A DNA stretch of 23,063 nt from Ichthyosporea sp. XGB-2017a (lineage: Eukaryota > Opisthokonta > Ichthyosporea). Each line of letters starts with the position of its first letter. The first letter of the stretch is position 1. Under the pieces are notes generated by a model, which worked only from the letters and a program-made list of their open reading frames with translations, made no database searches and was not told where the DNA came from. Shown here one piece after another: positions 1-9,700 of this stretch. Both the position numbers and the translations under genes were made by a program. The stretch is taken from positions 221,979 through 245,041 of the forward strand of contig PDIM01000107.1 of the NCBI GenBank assembly GCA_002811675.1, given 5' to 3'.

Positions 1-439
1 CAGCGTTAGCCGTTAAGCTTAGCAGTTCAATTCCCATGCCACAGGGTATCTTGTGGATCACCGATCTCCTTATAGAGGTGTGTGCAATGCAGCATTTGAT
101 TAACGAGATGGAGATATAACGTAAGGGAATGTGGTTCGGTGTGCGGTAAGATTTCCACATAATTCTGTACCATATATATATTTGATGTGCTCACATCTAA
201 AATATTGAAGTTGCGGCACATCTAAATAAACAAGGGCCGAATATTCTCTTATATATTTACTGCGGTGTTCCAGGCCCCAGTTGGGAGGCTTCTGGCTTTG
301 GTTTAAAAGGGGCTTGAGGTATGGGCAATGAATGAAATACAAGTCATGATATTTACAATTATTTGAATCTGCAAAAGATCATTTGATATTTATTAAACAA
401 ATCTAAAAACAAAATCCAATTTCAACTTCGATATTCGTA
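1..439. other. Gene-free left edge
   Basis: I recognise no gene here. Two overlapping minus-strand open frames (27-221 and 100-342) start at non-ATG codons and resemble no family I know. The last 90 bases before 440 are AT-rich and could be a promoter for the small plus-strand ORF at 440. A T-arm-like stretch near position 26 lacks the rest of a tRNA cloverleaf. Confidence 0.4.
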
Positions 440-724
440 ATGATTTTCGCACAATCTGACAAGAGCAACAATGGTAAGACCATTATTGGTCATATCTCAA
501 AGGAAAAAAAGCCAGTAGTCCCCGGCAAGTATCATGGATCGGTTGTTCGTGATGGAGAACGCCCAGAGCTCTCTAGCAAGAGTGCTGTTGGGGTTACTTA
601 TAAGCTTGAAGACGAGTGTGACTACAGCGTGTGCGAGATTATCCAAGGTAGTGTGAGAAAGGCCAGTTGTTCTTCTACACAAAGTAGAAAATCTTCTTCA
701 GGCTCAAATGTTGCAGTTTGGTGA
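440..724 (+). CDS. Doubtful small ORF, unknown
   Basis: This is an ATG-initiated frame of 94 codons. The product would be hydrophilic and Ser/Lys-rich, with a Cys and Ser cluster near its end (about residues 77-88) and no signal peptide or membrane segment. I recognise no domain. A GTAAGA at 474 and a GTAGTG at 647 could be splice donors, so it may be part of a spliced gene or may not be coding. No AATAAA follows closely. It sits convergent to the ALDH9 gene at 1143. Confidence 0.2.
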   Translation: MIFAQSDKSNNGKTIIGHISKEKKPVVPGKYHGSVVRDGERPELSSKSAVGVTYKLEDECDYSVCEIIQGSVRKASCSSTQSRKSSSGSNVAVW

Positions 725-1142
725 GCAGCCCACTTAAATCCTCCTCTGTACATAGAACACATATTACCTTCACTAGAAAACAATAAAACTATCAATTCAC
801 ATATTACCCAAATGAGAGCGTTTTTATGGACAAACACTTCGTGTGAGCAAGGAAGCTTAAAATTGTCTGCGAGAATACGAGGGACCTGAGGATTTGGAGT
901 TAAGATGAAATATAGTTCTATTGTTGACTGGGTATTTAGTGGTATAAGACAAGATAGAAACGCTTATCAAGGGATTGCTTTATTTTCTTTTGCAACTTAA
1001 AACAAACCAAAATAAGCTTGAGTCAAATTGGTGTCCAAAGAACTAAAGAGAAAATCACAACAAAAAACAAATTTACAAGTTTCAAGCTCAGTATGCTTCG
1101 GCAGCAATTAGCTGAATGGCACTAATAGTCGACCAAATTTGC
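725..1142. other. Intergenic, 3' flank of ALDH9
   Basis: I see no gene. The minus-strand AATAAA at 979-984 lies here, so part of the stretch is the ALDH9 3' UTR. Confidence 0.4.
979..984 (-). terminator. Poly(A) signal of ALDH9
   Basis: AATAAA on the minus strand, about 160 nt after the ALDH9 stop codon at 1143. Confidence 0.5.
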
Positions 1143-2840
1143 TCAAAATACTGATTCTGCCTTTTCTTGCTCCACATAAACAGTCTTTGTCTTCAAATAA
1201 TGCTGCAAGGCATCTTCACCATTTTCTTTACCGATACCCGACATTTTATACCCTCCAAAAGGAACATTAATCGGGGACAATCCATAGTTATTAATCCATA
1301 CAATTCCAGACTCTAATTTGGAGCTCACTTCATAAGCTCTCTTTAAGTCTTTCGTAATGAGTCCAGCAGCAAGGCCGAAGTGAGTGTTATTGGCTCTTTC
1401 AATAACTTCTTTTTCGTCCGAAAACGAAAGAACACTCATCACGGGTCCAAATATCTCTTCCCTAACATTTGTCATGGAATCATTACAGTTGGTTATGATG
1501 GTTGGTTCCATATAGAAACCGTTCTTAGCTTCACCATCCTGTGGGTAGAATCTGTTTCCACCACACACAATATTACCGCCCTCGGCCTTTGCCTTTTTAA
1601 CGTAGTCCAAAATACTATTCAAATGAGGCTCATGAATAATAGCTCCCATAGTCGATTCCTCCTTCATAGGGTCGCCAACGCAAATCTTTTGGGTTCTTGC
1701 AACAAGTTCGCTCACAAACTTATCGTGGATGTCTTTATGAACAAACACCCTAGTACCATTGGTACAAATTTCTCCCTGTGTATAAAAGTTGGCCATCAGC
1801 GCCGAATTTATCGCAGTCTCCCAGTCGCAATCCGGAAAGATAATAAGAGGGCTCTTTCCACCCAGTTCAAGGGTGCATCCTTTGAGTGTTTCGGAAGCAG
1901 AACCCATTACCTTTTTCCCAGTTGGCACTGATCCCGTAAATGACACCTTTTGAATATTTGGATGTGAGGAAATGTAGCCACCAACTGGTCCAGTTCCCTG
2001 AACAACATTGAACACACCATTTGGTACTCCTGCTTCAGTATAAATCTCGGCCAGCATGGCTGCAGTAAGGGGTGTATATTCACTGGGTTTGAAAATCATG
2101 GCGTTACCGGCTGCTAAAGCAGGGGCAGATTTCCAGCACGCAATCTGAAATGGGTAATTCCAGGCACCGATTCCACCACAAACTCCAAGGGGCTCCTTCA
2201 TGGTAAAACAGAAGGAGCTATTTCTCGAATCCTCGGCTCCATTGGTGATGCCACTAAAAAACTCCCCCTTAATCTTATCGCAGAGACCTGCGTAGTATTC
2301 AATGCAGTCAGCTCCAGAGTTGACGTCCACAGCCAATGCTTCAGTCAATGGCTTACCATTGTCCTCCACTTCTTTCAAAGCAATTTCCCGGAGACGGGCA
2401 GGATCCCTCATAATATCTACAGCCCTTCTCATAATGCGGCTTCTTCCGACTGGAGACATGCTTGACCACTGCCTGAAGCCTTGGTGTGCAGCCTCGACTG
2501 CATGATCAAGATCCGACTGATCAACTTCTTGAACAGTAGCAATCTTATTCCCTGTAGCTGGATTGATTGTGTCAAACGTTTTTCGAGACGAATTTTGTGC
2601 CAAATAAGACCCGTTGATGTACTACCGAATAATAACAAAGGATGGCGAAGGAACAACAATAAAATTACCCAAGGAATCCCAAAGTCAGTTAATCTCTATA
2701 TAAAATATACAATAGTTAGTGTAAGCATATTCTGAACTTACCGAAGTAACATAAGATGTCTGCTGTCCTGCGGCAACAGACAATGGCCGGGAATGAGAGA
2801 GCACAGACCCGGCTTTACTAAAGATGGCGGAAGTAGACAT
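1143..2840 (-). CDS. ALDH9A1: ALDH9-type 4-trimethylaminobutyraldehyde dehydrogenase
   Basis: Family role: NAD-dependent oxidation of 4-trimethylaminobutyraldehyde to gamma-butyrobetaine, the third step of carnitine synthesis; the family also acts on betaine aldehyde and aminoaldehydes. Exon 1 (2742-2840) encodes 33 residues, and a 120-nt intron (2622-2741, GTAAGT...TAG) joins exon 2 (1143-2621) in phase 0, giving 525 residues. The join restores the family start YINGSYLAQNSS. Without exon 1 the frame has no ATG near its N-terminus. Visible motifs, in spliced numbering, are GAWNYPF (Asn188), FKPSEYTP (Lys211), SFTGS, TLELGGKSP (Glu285) and GEICTNGTRVFV with catalytic Cys319. The C-terminus ends AESVF, like animal ALDH9. 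Exon 1 is Ser/Ala-rich with few acidic residues, a likely mitochondrial presequence, whereas mammalian ALDH9A1 is mainly cytosolic. Betaine aldehyde dehydrogenase is the main alternative. It is divergent to nicalin. Confidence 0.9.
2622..2741 (-). other. ALDH9 intron 1
   Basis: 120 nt with GTAAGT donor and CGGTAG acceptor, phase 0. It separates the presequence exon from the catalytic exon. Splicing here restores the conserved YINGS motif. Confidence 0.85.
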
Positions 2841-3340
2841 GTTAAAACTATCAAGCACTCCCCGAGGTAGTTGATTCTGGTTTGTTGCTTACACACACCC
2901 CAGTCGTAACTATTATCAATATAGATTGAGAGTTAAATGGGAGTATGTAATGTGAGCCTCAAAGCACAATACAGCAATATAAGAAAGGGGAGGAGGGGGA
3001 GGGAGCCACTAATATTATCTATGGTAGATCTAAGGGAGTGAATCCCCGCTATATGGTGTAACCCTGGACCCCCGTCACCCAGCTGTGTCACTACTGTAGT
3101 GAGTGGCCAGCTGCACCCGGGGGAGTGGGGGAGAGGAATGATATTGCAGCTGTGCCAAAACTATTGTTGTTATTTGTTGTTAATCCACCCCGTGTGTGTG
3201 TGTGTCCTGTGGCTACTCCTTCCCTCCCTCTTAGTCATAATCCAGCTCGACCAACACTGCTGGGGTAGATATGCAAGAGGAACACTAGTGAAGGGAAGAG
3301 TGATACTGACAGTGGATGGCTTGATTGAGCGCAGTGAAGT
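2841..3340. promoter_or_regulatory. Bidirectional promoter, ALDH9/nicalin
   Basis: These 500 bases lie between two divergent start codons. They hold a polypurine tract at 2981-3005, about 141-165 bp upstream of the ALDH9 ATG, and a second G-rich run at 3118-3136. An imperfect hairpin lies at 3080-3113, with TCACTA/TAGTGA nested inside flanking CAGCTG boxes. No clear TATA box is seen on either strand. Confidence 0.5.
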
Positions 3341-5235
3341 ATGCGTCTGTTAGTTTGGAGTTGCGCTCTGTGTGTAGTGTTTGTTTTAGCATCAGGATGC
3401 GCCGTGGAAGCTTTGGTGGAGGCGGATGCGTATCGCATGCTGCAGTATGCATGGAAGAATGTGAAGTATGGATCTTGGGCGGCACATCTGGACTCCGATA
3501 TGGTGGCCTTTAATGCCCAAGACCTGTCCGATCGTTGTGTGATTGTTCATTATGATGAAGTCAAAAAGTATTCCAGCTTAAAGAAGCTTTCAAAGATGGG
3601 ACCCAATTCCCTCTTAATAGTGCTTCCTCAGGAAACTCCTTCTCCTACAGAGAAAGAACTTGAAATATATAAGAGGGTGGAGAGCGAAATTATGGAAGGT
3701 TTCTTTGATATTCCTGTTTATTTTGTAGAGGGGAATAGCACAATTTTCAAAATGTATTACAAGACAACAGAAAAGTTGATAAATCATAGAACTAATGACC
3801 TGTTCTTACCGCTTGATGCTGTCTTGTGGGATTATACATATCGGGTAATTACCGATGATTCCCCAACAACAAAATTGATAAAGCCGCTTATTCAGTGGAA
3901 TGTTAAAGGAATTGTTCGCTCAGGGGGCTCATCCACCGCCAACAAGGCAAAAAAATATATTCTAATTGCATCACACCATGATACGTTTGGAATGACGCCT
4001 AATCTTGCTTATGGGGCCTCATCAAATGGGAGTGGCACTAGTGTTCTTTTGGAGATAGCTCGGCTGTTCTCTCTGCTTTATAAAAGCTCACAGGAAGTTG
4101 TGGAGCGTGCTCGAGGCAAAGGGAAAGCGCCTTTGGGTGAAGGAAAGGACTTCGGGGGGTATGATTTGATCTTTTTGTCATCTGGTGGTGGGCCTATTAA
4201 TTTTGAAGGGCTGAAACATTGGTACAATAGTGAAGATGAGGATATTATCTCAAATATCGAGTTTGTGATTTATCTGGATTCCATAGCTGAAGGGGGGATG
4301 TACATGCACACTGATGACCCCGACAGTAAGTATGCAAAAAGGCTTTTTTATGATTTGACTTTGCTTTCTGCCAATTTCATTCGCTTTGAACATGCCGCAG
4401 TGAAACGAGGGGAAAGGATTTTTAAGTCAAAGCCAGAAGCTGGCGCAATTGTTTCTGCGAACCAATTTTTCAGAGAAAATCTTCCAGGTGTTCCATGCAT
4501 TACCTTTTCAAACTACAAAAAAGAGCCTACTACATTTCATGAACATCTAAGCCTATTTTCAATCTTTGATAAAAAACCCTTTATTGGCACAACACATCTA
4601 AACATGAAAGGTAAAGGGATTGCCATCGCACTTTCCAGAATCGTTTTTGAAGAGGTACTTGAAACGATGCCTATTCAAACGGATCTTTTCGAGTTTGCCA
4701 TGCTACCCGAAAATGCTGAAGGAGAGACATCAAAGGAATACATGTTCCTTCCGTCCATGTATGATATGCTAGCAAACTATCCAAGGGGAGTCAACATTGA
4801 CTTTCGTCCAGGGGAGGCATCCCACGTTGACGGCATATTAGCGGTAAGTAGTAAAGTTGCACTAAGAGGATCTTGCTTTGACACATCTACTTACTGCATA
4901 TTTCCACAGGTATTATCCAATTTCACACCGGATGCAAAAATGTCTAAATTTGTTGTACCGGAAAAAAAATACAAGTTCTACTCCACTGAGCCAACAACAA
5001 TTCAGATCTTCTACATTAAACCGGTTGTTTTCGATGTGTATTTATTCGGATCAATTGCAGTTTCGCTAATCATTTTTCACCACATTTTCAAGGTAAGCGC
5101 TTGCAAGTGTAAATGCGGGTAGAGTAGATGGATAATAGTAGGATTGACAAAAGGTGTGTTTGAAATGCCCCCTGTTTTCGATGATACGAATAGGCCCTCT
5201 GGAAATCAGGCGCGATGAAAGCTAAAACAGAGTAA
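3341..5235 (+). CDS. NCLN: Nicalin, BOS-complex subunit
   Basis: Nicalin is an ER membrane protein related to nicastrin. With TMEM147 and NOMO it forms the BOS complex, which assists multipass membrane protein insertion at the translocon. Exons are 3341-4843, 4910-5092 and 5194-5235, giving 575 residues (human: 563). Visible are a signal peptide (about 1-24), an M28-peptidase-like fold with SHHDTFG (211-217) and GASSNGSG (225-232), SSGGGPINFEG, and a C-terminal membrane segment after IKPVVFDVYLF. The M28 zinc and catalytic set is not intact, as is usual for nicalins, so it is probably not a peptidase. The 66-nt intron 4844-4909 is a multiple of three with no in-frame stop, so reading through it would insert 22 false residues. 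The last exon (13 codons, ending KAKTE) resembles the basic human tail ending KAKTQ. The ATG follows short stretches without a competing upstream frame. Confidence 0.93.
4844..4909 (+). other. Nicalin intron 1, stop-free
   Basis: 66 nt, GTAAGT donor, pyrimidine-rich acceptor ending CCACAG, phase 0, no in-frame stop. Removal joins DGILA to VLSNF, which fits the nicalin family; the read-through segment has no counterpart there. Confidence 0.85.
5093..5193 (+). other. Nicalin intron 2
   Basis: 101 nt, GTAAGC donor after codon AAG, AATAG acceptor. It leads into a 42-nt last exon encoding a basic tail. Read-through would give a nine-residue Cys/Lys tail instead. Confidence 0.75.
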
Positions 5236-5252
5236 AAGGAACCGAGCATGTC

Positions 5253-5276
5253 AATAAAATAAACTACTTGAATAAA
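5253..5276 (+). terminator. Poly(A) signals of nicalin
   Basis: Two AATAAA hexamers (5253-5258 and 5271-5276) begin 18 nt after the TAA at 5233-5235. Their position supports the short last exon. Confidence 0.7.
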
Positions 5277-5425
5277 AATCTCAGACATAGATTACTATGA
5301 TGGTTAGAGAGTTTGCTCGGAACTGCCACTTCCACAACAAGAGCAAATGTGGGTTTTGACCAAGCTTCGTAAGAAAAGAAAACGGCAAAAGTTGTACTGT
5401 TCACTCGTTCGTCGCGTGAAGTGTC

Positions 5426-5954
5426 TCAATAGCCCACACGTTCTGCCTCTGTATGCATGCGGAGAGCATCTAAGGTAGCTTTCTTAAATGATACTGTTGG
5501 CTCTGGAAGTGGCCCAAACGAAATATAACAAGGGACTTTCATAACGGAAGCTACTTGCGTTCAAGAACAGGCGAAGAAAAATTACTTTGTTAAAAACTAA
5601 GCCTTGTGCCTTTATACTCAAGCCTTTACAAAACTTACCGATAGTAGATGCAAATGATTCGTGTCCTCCCATGACAGGGCCAAAAGCGGTAGTGGTGAGG
5701 GGTTCTTTTTGCTATACAAAACAAACGATTAACGAGTGGAGTAAACATCCATTAGTACTCGGGCTACGCAACATACAATAATGCCCTTTTTCACTAAAAC
5801 TTACAAATTTTGTCTGCACAGCGATCGTCATATTTGAACACAGCGGCTGGCATCCCAACCAGATCATGAAGCTCTTTCCCCCGTCAAAACTTGTCACCTG
5901 GCAATGTATAGTGATGTCTTCATAATCGAAGCTAAATTCTGAGCTTTGAACCAT
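5426..5954 (-). CDS. PSMG4: Proteasome assembly chaperone 4 (PAC4)
   Basis: PAC4 acts with PAC3 in early assembly of the 20S proteasome alpha ring, in cytosol and nucleus. The gene is three short exons on the minus strand: 5954-5805 (50 codons), 5711-5639 (73 nt) and 5553-5426 (128 nt, TGA stop), giving 116 residues (human: 123). Introns are 93 and 85 nt with GTAAGT donors and TAG or AAG acceptors, and phases match throughout. Exon 1 carries the family pattern SFMIWLGCQPLCSNMTIAVQ, corresponding to the human LFLWVGATP...NLAVAM stretch. Exon 2 has the loop TAFGPVMGG and exon 3 the strand VPCYISFGPLP followed by an amphipathic helix. The start is the first ATG in frame (5952-5954); an upstream in-frame TTG is less likely. 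The assignment rests on pattern and length, since this family is poorly conserved. It is convergent with nicalin. I see no clear poly(A) hexamer. Confidence 0.78.
5554..5638 (-). other. PSMG4 intron 2
   Basis: 85 nt, GTAAGT donor, CGCAAG acceptor, phase 1. The acceptor lacks a strong pyrimidine tract, but the next exon continues the PAC4 pattern to a stop. Confidence 0.65.
5712..5804 (-). other. PSMG4 intron 1
   Basis: 93 nt, GTAAGT donor after codon TTT, TTTGTATAG acceptor, phase 0. A TACTAATG-like branch point (CGAGTACTAATGG) lies about 50 nt before the acceptor. Confidence 0.75.
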
Positions 5955-6360
5955 GATTAATTTCAAATGAAAATGCTTTCACCACAGTAAACTTATTGAT
6001 CAACTTTATATTTACAAAAGGTTCGTTACTATCTATCCCTATTTCCCTTGCAATGATCCACCTCAAAATAACAGACACCCTTGAAAGAAGTGCACAAAAC
6101 GCGATTAGACAAATCCTCCACTGCAGTACACAAACAAAGTTACAATGAAACCATGAAGGGAGGGAGGGACAGCTGATATGTGTGAGGGTTAGGGTTGTAA
6201 GGGGTATTTGAAAAATGGTGTATTTGATGTCCTCTAGAACAGCAACAAAGGACACGCTGTTTGGGAAACAATGGGTTTGGAGAGGAATAAGTCCCTGTAT
6301 GCTGTAGGGTCTGGTCTTCACTCCAGCTGGGTTTGTTGGTGTGTACAATTCGTTTCCTTT
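5955..6360. other. Upstream region of PSMG4
   Basis: I see no supported gene. A polypurine run at 6155-6169 (CT-rich on the PSMG4 sense strand) lies about 201-215 bp upstream of the PSMG4 ATG, as in other promoters of this window. Confidence 0.4.
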
Positions 6361-6453
6361 GTTAAAAGTGCCTTTAGTGTCCCGAAAGAGAGTTAAAAGT
6401 GCCTTTAGTGTCCCGAAAGAGAGTTAAAAGTGCCTTTAATGTCCCGAAAGAGA
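6361..6453. repeat. 31-bp tandem repeat, 3 copies
   Basis: Three head-to-tail copies (6361-6391, 6392-6422, 6423-6453) of a 31-bp unit starting gttaaaagtgcctttagtgt. The first two are identical and the third has one G-to-A change. It lies between the 3' end of the BEACH gene and the upstream region of PSMG4. The near identity suggests recent duplication. Confidence 0.95.
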
Positions 6454-6737
6454 GTAGCCTTACTTTCCCATCAAACTGTCTTGCGTCGCTCTTGTACTGT
6501 GCCGACACGTTTTTTTTGCTCGGTTTTTTGTCTGTTGCTTGCTTTGTTTTCGCTTCTTGTAATCTGAGTTATTTACTTACTTGATTGGCCCGTGATTTAT
6601 TGATACCTCATCTTTTATTGTTTCAACAACCAGCTTTTCTTTTGTCGCTATGAGAATTCAGAACATAAGCTTGCCACTTCGGTTCCTTCAATCAAGCCAT
6701 TGGCATGTCCCAAAGTGCTTTTTTACATACGGATCAG
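6454..6737. other. 3' flank of the BEACH gene
   Basis: T-rich sequence with no recognised gene. It contains the minus-strand poly(A) signal of the BEACH gene at 6614-6619 and a second possible one at 6596-6601. Confidence 0.45.
6614..6619 (-). terminator. Poly(A) signal of BEACH gene
   Basis: AATAAA on the minus strand, about 120 nt after the stop codon at 6738. Confidence 0.55.
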
Positions 6738-9700
6738 TTATTCATTACCCGGGTTGCAGTTGAACACAGATACAGTCCCATCGGACATGCCCACAAGGGC
6801 ATTGCCGTTCCCACAAACAGCTAGGCACGAGGCTGGCCTCTCGAACCCCTGTCCAGAATACACTTCGTCCCCATTCGTAAGGTCCCACACAGTGATGCGA
6901 TCACTGCATGCAAAAACATACCCCCCACAAAAACAACTTCCAACGACCGGGGAAGAGACTTCTGATGCAAATATTATATCAAAATCCGGAACCACACAAC
7001 AAAACACAGATCCATTTTCAAAGCCGAGTAGAGCAATATTTCCGTCTCCACTAAACGAAAGACTGTTGCACGGTGCCTCAGTTAGTCGTTTTTCTGCGAC
7101 CGCGCATTGTGATGATACGCTCGACAAAATCACAGTCCCATCTTTTGCAGCGCTCAGAAACAAGTCTCCGTCTGAATGAGGAATCACACAAGAAATTTCA
7201 GTTTCATGATCAGCCATTTCTAGTACAAAGCTCTCAAAGCAATCTTTAACACCAGCGCCACCACCAAGCGCATTTACAGCATTGGAATAATTCCACACTT
7301 TAACGCTCCCATCCCATGAGCCCGTAAACAGCAAATGGTGCCATGTATTAACCACAGAAACCGCATCGTCATGAACATCCCATTGGCACAATACTCGTCC
7401 AAATTTCAATGAATAAAAGTAAACACAGTTGTCCCAACTGCCAGCAACAACAATGTTCTCATCTGAAGACAAACAGCATGACGCTAACGACAAATCGCAC
7501 ACCGACACGGTGCGAACGATGTCCATGTCTGCGATATTAATCATCCGCAAATATCCATCTTGGCACGCCAAAAATGCACTTTTCGAATCCGAGGTACAAC
7601 AGATATCATTGATTGTCACACGGCAGGCCCTTAGGTCTTGGAAGTGACACAGGCTACATATTCTGGAAAATGGACATGTACTAAGGCCAATTGCATTACA
7701 AGAGGATTTGCGATCGACGGAAGTAGGGCGTTCAGAAGAAAGTCTATCGCTCTCAACATTCTTTGAGAAAGAGTCATACAAGTTTAGAAGATTCAAGGCA
7801 TTCTCTTCCTCTTCACTGGGAGCAAATGAATCTATTAAACGAACATCAGTGGTACTTGAGGTATGGCTGTCTGGACCATCATGTGAAGCCAATGCACACA
7901 GGTTGCGCACAGGATGTGGCTGTGTAAAAAGTTGGGTCGGAATCTGACCAAACTCATTAATCTGTTCTTCGATTGCCGCGCGCTCTATTGGATCTTTAAT
8001 AGCATTTAAATCAACCGCCCCTTCGTAAGTTAGGTGGAAAAAGATATTATCAGAGCTTATAGCCTCAATTCCCCTCTGTTTATACCCGAATATAAGGTCA
8101 ATCCACTCGTGTATGTGCCGTGATACATAATCTGATTCCAAAGCGCTTCTACATATGGACAGGAATTCTTCCGGAGTTTTGGCCCAAGGCGGAAGAATAA
8201 CATCCCCAACTCTCGTTCCATCATGGCGCACTCCTAATTGCAAGTTCAATTCATTTTTAAGAAAGTTAGTTCTCTGCCCATAGAATTCTGGAATAAGTTC
8301 TTTGACGTCCGTAGGGCTATTCAATACGGACGTCCAAGTGTCTAATATACTATGAAACAGTCTATTTGGGCTGTCGAATTTTCCATTCTGAAGGCATAAC
8401 ATATATTCCGGGTATGATCTAACAAGAAAATTAAGCACGTACCCAGGGGCGGAGTAATGTGCTCCATAAAGGAATTTCGGCTCCGGCATTTCTTTAAACC
8501 GCTCTTTCAGGCCTCGTAAGCGTTCTGGATTAAGGGCACCAATCGGCTTAGACAGATCGCGAAAGCAGTGCTCTGAAGATAAATCAAGTGTTTCAGACGT
8601 ATAGTCTGATATAATCCATGGAAAAACTGGATATTGGGTGAGGTCATTGAATGTTCGGCCAGCAAAGTTATTCAATTCCATTAGATAAGAATAGTTCGAC
8701 ATTTTTCCATTTTGCCATCTTTTGGTCAGGCGATTTAAAGACTGCTCAGATATTTCAGTGATTTTTACAAATTGAGGAAGGATATCCAATAAAGCAAGGT
8801 AAACTCTATCTCGCTCCGACGTTGTGTCAAAAACAAAGAAATGGCTAAAGTAAAATCCTTTTGAGGAGGTGGAATCTTTGCTAGTTCCACTCGGAGGGCG
8901 AACATTTTCATCTTCAGTATATTGTGCAGGAGATAGTGATGAGCTGCTGTGGTTTTTGACATCTGTCAGATTGGTTGTCATAAAAAACACTTCTATACCA
9001 GTGTGTCGAAGCAAATAGCGGCGCTTGCGTATGTCGCACACTAGCGATAGCTTCAGTTTTGTTACAGGTTCTGCAAGAATGTTGTTCAAGTGCTGAAAGT
9101 ATATGTGAGAGCAAGAAAGGACCATTCGCCCAGGATTGGCTACCAGAGGAGCGACAAGGCTACAGTCCCCTTCAACAACAATTTTTTCGTTTACTTCAGT
9201 TAACCAGCTCATATCGAATTTCAATTTCGACGTTTTTTCCCTAACAAGCTCCTTATACATATCCTCCCTGCGCAAAAGACTCTGACCAGAAACAGCTACT
9301 AGGCGCCAAACCAAGTCAAATACTGGCCTAGAACTTGTGTGATGGAACTGAAACAGATGCAGCCGCTTTGTGTCCTCGATTTTATATGCCCCTATCACAT
9401 TGCTACCGAGAAGCTCCACAGACCGAGCACTCTCTACAATAAACGAATTAGACTGTCGAATTTCATAGTGAGAAAGATTTTGAAATACATTTTCATTTGC
9501 ATCTCTAGGAGGATTGCAAAACTTGAATAACAACTTCAAAATAGGAAATTTCCAGTCGTGAGGATCAAATATAAGCGATTTTGAGCAAACACGCACACGT
9601 CCTTTTATAGGAATGGTACTTTTAGAACATTTACCATTAGCGTTTAAATGAATAAGAGACGCACTGAAATCTTCAAGGTAGATCTCCCTTGGCTCTAAAA

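Noticed and set aside
1-45. tRNA-like 3' end (agttcaattc)
   Set aside because: There is no acceptor stem or other arms within the window.
1380-1931. 183-codon plus-strand frame
   Set aside because: It is antisense to the ALDH9 catalytic exon, with no recognisable domain.
5932-6348. 138-codon minus-strand frame upstream of PSMG4
   Set aside because: It overlaps PSMG4 exon 1 in another frame, has no domain, and looks like promoter sequence.
6700-7179. 159-codon plus-strand frame
   Set aside because: It is antisense to the WD40 region of the BEACH gene, with no recognisable domain.
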